NCBI GenBank assembly: GCA_964510955.1
Contig: CAZEDW010000009.1
Coordinates: 1 to 64,000, forward strand
Source of the DNA: JAFLCM01 sp964510955
GTDB lineage: Bacteria; Planctomycetota; Phycisphaerae; Phycisphaerales; UBA1924
Direction: 5' to 3'
DNA: 64,000 bases
Below are positions 61,608 through 64,000 of the stretch, in pieces. Every line of letters starts with the position of its first letter. Within the stretch, counting starts at the first letter, position 1. Below the pieces are notes generated by a model. The model did not search any database. It saw nothing but the letters and a program-made list of their open reading frames with translations, and was not told the DNA's origin. A program made the position numbers and the translations under genes.

Positions 61608-63224
61608 TCAGCGGGGTTCGGGCGCCAGCATGCGCGTCAGGGCTTCGCGCTCCTTGCCGTCCTGGCACAGCGCCAGCCACGCGGCCATGGTGCGGTACGC
61701 GTCGGGCAGCCCGCCCCATCCCTGCGCGATCTGTCGTAGCTTCTCAGCCTTGTCCGGGTCGTTCGGGAATCCGCCGCCGCTGCTAAGTGGCCCGGGCTTG
61801 CCGGGGTCGGCGCCGGGGTTCATCCCGTTGACGCGGGCCTCGTACAAGACGCTCATCGCCTGGGCTGTGCGGCCGCTGAAAGCCGGCGGGTGGGCCGACT
61901 CCCACACCGGTCGGCTGCCCGACCGAAGGAGGGCGGCCAGCAACGCCTCGCACAACGGGTTGTCCCTGGCAGCACAGGCAGCGGCCAGCGGCTCGCCGAG
62001 CGCCGCGGCGTCTCGCGGCGCCAGCCTTGTCGCGGCTTCGAACACCAGCTTGGGGACCGAGTCCCCGGGATCGCGCCGCGCCCCGCCCCAGGCGATTGTC
62101 TCCAAAAGCACTTGTCGGGCCACGCCGGGCGCCAGGTCACGGCATTTGTTCAGGGCCCACATGGTGCTGGGCGCGTGAGAATGCTTGATCAGCGCCAGCA
62201 GCGCCCCGGCGGTGTCGGTGCCGGTCCGCCGAACCGCGGCCCCGGCCCGCCCCATGGCTGCGGGCAGTGCGTCGGTGCTCTGCGCCAGGGTGTCGAGCAC
62301 GGAGAGTTCGGTCGAATCGCCCGCGTCCAGCGCCACCAGGCACAGGCGAACGCGGTCGCCGATGTCCTCGGCTTTCGTCCACGCTTCGCCCCACGCGGCG
62401 GCGCCTCCCGCGGGGTCGACCTGCATGAGCGTGCGCAGCGCATCGGCGCGGGCCTCATCGGTATCCGCGGCCCCCAGGAGCGCCCGCACCAGTGGCGCCG
62501 CTCCTTTCAGAGAGTCGCGCCGGATCGCCTCCAGCAGCGGCGCCGTCACGCCGGAACGATCCGACTCGTCCAGCTTCGCGAGCGAGCCGGTGAGCCTCGT
62601 GGTCGCTTCGGCGTCGCCGCCCAGCAGCCTCAGCAACTCACCCAGGGCGCTCGCGAGCCGGTTGGCGTGACCGGCGAGAGCCGTGGCGCGCTCAATGTCG
62701 ACCTTCCCGCCCCGACTCGCCAGTGTGCAGCGCAGCGCGCCCTCGAGCCGGGCATCGATGTTGGGCCAGGACAGAATCGTCTCGATTTCGCCGGTCTCCA
62801 GCGGCCGGGAGCCCAGCGACTGCAGCACCACCAGCGCCTGCTGCTCCGGATCGTGGATGTCGCCGACGAGCCCCAGCGTCAGCTTCCCCTCCGGCGTCAT
62901 GTCCGCCAGCGCGAGGATCCCCTCGCTCACCATGCCGGGCCGCGCGCCCGAGGCAAGGTCGGCCATCAGCGGGCGGAGCTTCTCATCACGCAGCGATCGC
63001 AGCGCGCTCAGCGCCGGGCCGGGAGTCTGCCGACCCACAAGCCCCGGGAACACCGCGCGCCGAAGCTGATCGGCGAGCTCGTCGTGAACAGTCACCTCAC
63101 GGGCCGCCAGGCACGCCGGGCCGCTCCACGCCCCGGCGATCAGCGCGCCGACCGGGAGCGCCGCCCAGGCCGCGCCAAGCATCAGCGTTCTCAGAGCAAC
63201 CCGCGCTTTCCCCGGAATGTTCAT
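61608..63224 (-). CDS. Exported helical-repeat (HEAT-like) protein
   Basis: A 538-residue protein with an N-terminal signal peptide or anchor (about 1-35). The chain is almost wholly helical, with repeated patterns of about 35-40 residues such as LLEAIRRDSLKGAAPLVRAL, ADALRTLMQVDPAGGAAAWG and LVFEAATRLAPRDAAALGEP, suggesting HEAT/ARM-like or other alpha-solenoid structure. The C-terminal 90 residues include a Gly-rich linker. Function is not recognised. It is downstream of rpmA, separated by that gene's terminator. Confidence 0.72.
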   Translation of the reverse strand: MNIPGKARVALRTLMLGAAWAALPVGALIAGAWSGPACLAAREVTVHDELADQLRRAVFPGLVGRQTPGPALSALRSLRDEKLRPLMADLASGARPGMVSEGILALADMTPEGKLTLGLVGDIHDPEQQALVVLQSLGSRPLETGEIETILSWPNIDARLEGALRCTLASRGGKVDIERATALAGHANRLASALGELLRLLGGDAEATTRLTGSLAKLDESDRSGVTAPLLEAIRRDSLKGAAPLVRALLGAADTDEARADALRTLMQVDPAGGAAAWGEAWTKAEDIGDRVRLCLVALDAGDSTELSVLDTLAQSTDALPAAMGRAGAAVRRTGTDTAGALLALIKHSHAPSTMWALNKCRDLAPGVARQVLLETIAWGGARRDPGDSVPKLVFEAATRLAPRDAAALGEPLAAACAARDNPLCEALLAALLRSGSRPVWESAHPPAFSGRTAQAMSVLYEARVNGMNPGADPGKPGPLSSGGGFPNDPDKAEKLRQIAQGWGGLPDAYRTMAAWLALCQDGKEREALTRMLAPEPR

Positions 63225-63287
63225 GCCTCCATTGCTACGGCGCGGCTCGCGCCCGGTTGCATCCGAAGGTGTCCGCGCGACAAAGAA

Positions 63288-63313
63288 AGCCCGCGGATGA
63301 TCGTCCGCGGGCT
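63288..63313 (-). terminator. Rho-independent terminator of rpmA
   Basis: A 10-bp stem AGCCCGCGGA/TCCGCGGGCT with a 6-nt loop, followed on the minus strand by TTCTTTG. It lies 62 bp beyond the rpmA stop. Confidence 0.85.
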
Positions 63314-63375
63314 CTCGGGTGCAACGCCCTTCCCTGTGCGGAAAGGGATGATTTCGTGTGATCACGCGGCCGGCC

Positions 63376-63651
63376 TCAGGCCCGCAGGTAGAACGGGCGT
63401 GGGGTGTTCTGATCGGCGGGGTCAACGTGGACCTTGCGGCCCTTCCAGATGACCTTGCCGTCGCACAGTGCGAAGAGCGTGTCGTCCTTGCCGCGCGAGA
63501 CCATGAACCCCGGCTCGAAGTGCGTGCCCCGCTGGCGGACGATGATCGACCCGCAGTTGCACACTTCACCGCCGTACAGCTTCACCCCGAGATACTTGGG
63601 GTTCGAGTCGCGCCCGTTACGGGTAGAGCCTTGTCCCTTTTTGTGTGCCAT
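63376..63651 (-). CDS. rpmA: 50S ribosomal protein L27
   Basis: A 91-residue bL27. It starts MAHKKGQGSTRNGRDSNPKYLGVK, without the cleaved N-terminal extension seen in Firmicutes, and has GGEVCNCGSIIVRQRGTHFEPG and the C-terminal WKGRKVHVDP region of the family. Its N-terminus reaches the peptidyl-transferase centre. In most bacteria rplU (L21) is directly upstream; here the 129 bp before the gene and the window edge show no L21, so the usual pair may be split. Confidence 0.97.
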   Translation of the reverse strand: MAHKKGQGSTRNGRDSNPKYLGVKLYGGEVCNCGSIIVRQRGTHFEPGFMVSRGKDDTLFALCDGKVIWKGRKVHVDPADQNTPRPFYLRA

Positions 63652-63780
63652 GACGATTCCTGGAGGCGCAGGCCGGCGGCCTTTGAGCAGAGCGTGCGGA
63701 AAACAGGCGGCTGCCTGCTGAACGACACGGAACGAGCCGACCCGGCCCGCGTCCGTTGGGGCGGAGATGATACCCGAACT

Positions 63781-64000
63781 TCAGCGGAGTATCCACCGCT
63801 GGATCGAACGTGTTAGGGTGGCGTTCGATCTGGGGTCAACCTCGCCGCTCACCTCGTGCCGGAGCATCAGCGTCTTGCGGAGCACCTGGGTTCGCCCGGT
63901 ATCAGGGCGGACGACCGACTTGGTCTCGCCGCTGAAGCCGGCCATGTAGATGGTGGCGTCGGTCAGTTTCAGGGTGGTCGCGGGCCACATCACCAGCCCC
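63781..64000 (-). CDS. C-terminal end of an unidentified protein (partial at window edge)
   Basis: An open frame enters from the right edge and stops at 63781, giving about 72 residues (ATTLKLTDATIYMAGFSGET, KSVVRPDTGRTQVLRKTLML, RHEVSGEVDPRSNATLTRSI). The strand-rich pattern ends QRWILR. I do not recognise it and cannot exclude that it is not a gene, but no better reading of the segment exists. Confidence 0.4.
   Translation of the reverse strand, partial: GLVMWPATTLKLTDATIYMAGFSGETKSVVRPDTGRTQVLRKTLMLRHEVSGEVDPRSNATLTRSIQRWILR

Overview
The window looks like a chromosomal segment of a high-GC planctomycete, most likely of class Phycisphaerae. This is an inference from several features: four secreted proteins end in the paired EF-hand-like C-terminal module known as the GC-type dockerin; two small membrane proteins carry the CPxCGYxLxGL...CPECG type of zinc ribbon; there is a sorbosone-dehydrogenase-type propeller with a DNDGDGKAEE motif, a Ser/Thr kinase with a C-terminal helical repeat region, and a PEP-CTERM-like tail. 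No mobile element, CRISPR array, rRNA or tRNA was recognised.

Layout. 0-7.3 kb: the end of a membrane protein, a NitT/TauT-type ABC ATPase and permease, a 627-bp repeat-rich gap, a TetR regulator with the secreted protein it probably controls, a zinc-ribbon membrane protein and an orphan double-ATPase sugar-importer subunit. 7.3-18.1 kb: a PEP-CTERM-like protein, a sirtuin, a ChaN-like lipoprotein, a 2-oxoacid dehydrogenase E2, a transglutaminase-like protein without its catalytic residues, an SDR, a dockerin protein and a Tat-exported flavin amine oxidase. 18.1-30.5 kb: a hairpin cluster, a secreted protein, UbiX and UbiA, a GbsR/MarR regulator, a HerA-like ATPase, a secreted propeller dehydrogenase, a nucleoside phosphorylase overlapping nadD, and a large Ser/Thr kinase. 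30.6-39.7 kb: two tandem paralogous giant secreted proteins (1,419 and 1,218 residues) and a smaller dockerin protein. 39.7-42.9 kb: a small secreted protein, a fluoride channel and an ABC-2 exporter. 42.9-48.8 kb: a chemotaxis operon cheW-cheR-cheA-cheX-cheY-cheB, with no receptor. 49.3-52.6 kb: an isocitrate/isopropylmalate-type dehydrogenase followed by an aconitase-family enzyme. 52.6-61.0 kb: a divergent TetR/membrane protein pair, a ferritin-like lipoprotein, mfd, a GNAT enzyme and an ArsR-SRPBCC-DUF899-Cys-rich membrane protein operon. 61.0-64 kb: a gene-free stretch that looks like a structured RNA with a strong terminator, a large exported protein, rpmA (L27) and the end of another gene.

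The most interesting signal is a theme of short repeats and palindromes. Thirteen heptanucleotide units lie at 2189-2279. Two similar heptanucleotide arrays sit in frame inside the aconitase-family gene. A hairpin flanked by an 8-bp direct repeat sits in frame inside mfd, and resembles a cluster of hairpins at 18.1-18.3 kb. 9-bp and 12-bp repeats also expand linkers in an ABC ATPase and in mfd. Together they suggest small repeats that spread through this genome and are tolerated in surface loops of conserved enzymes. Palindromic operators were found for all three local repressors (two TetR, one ArsR).
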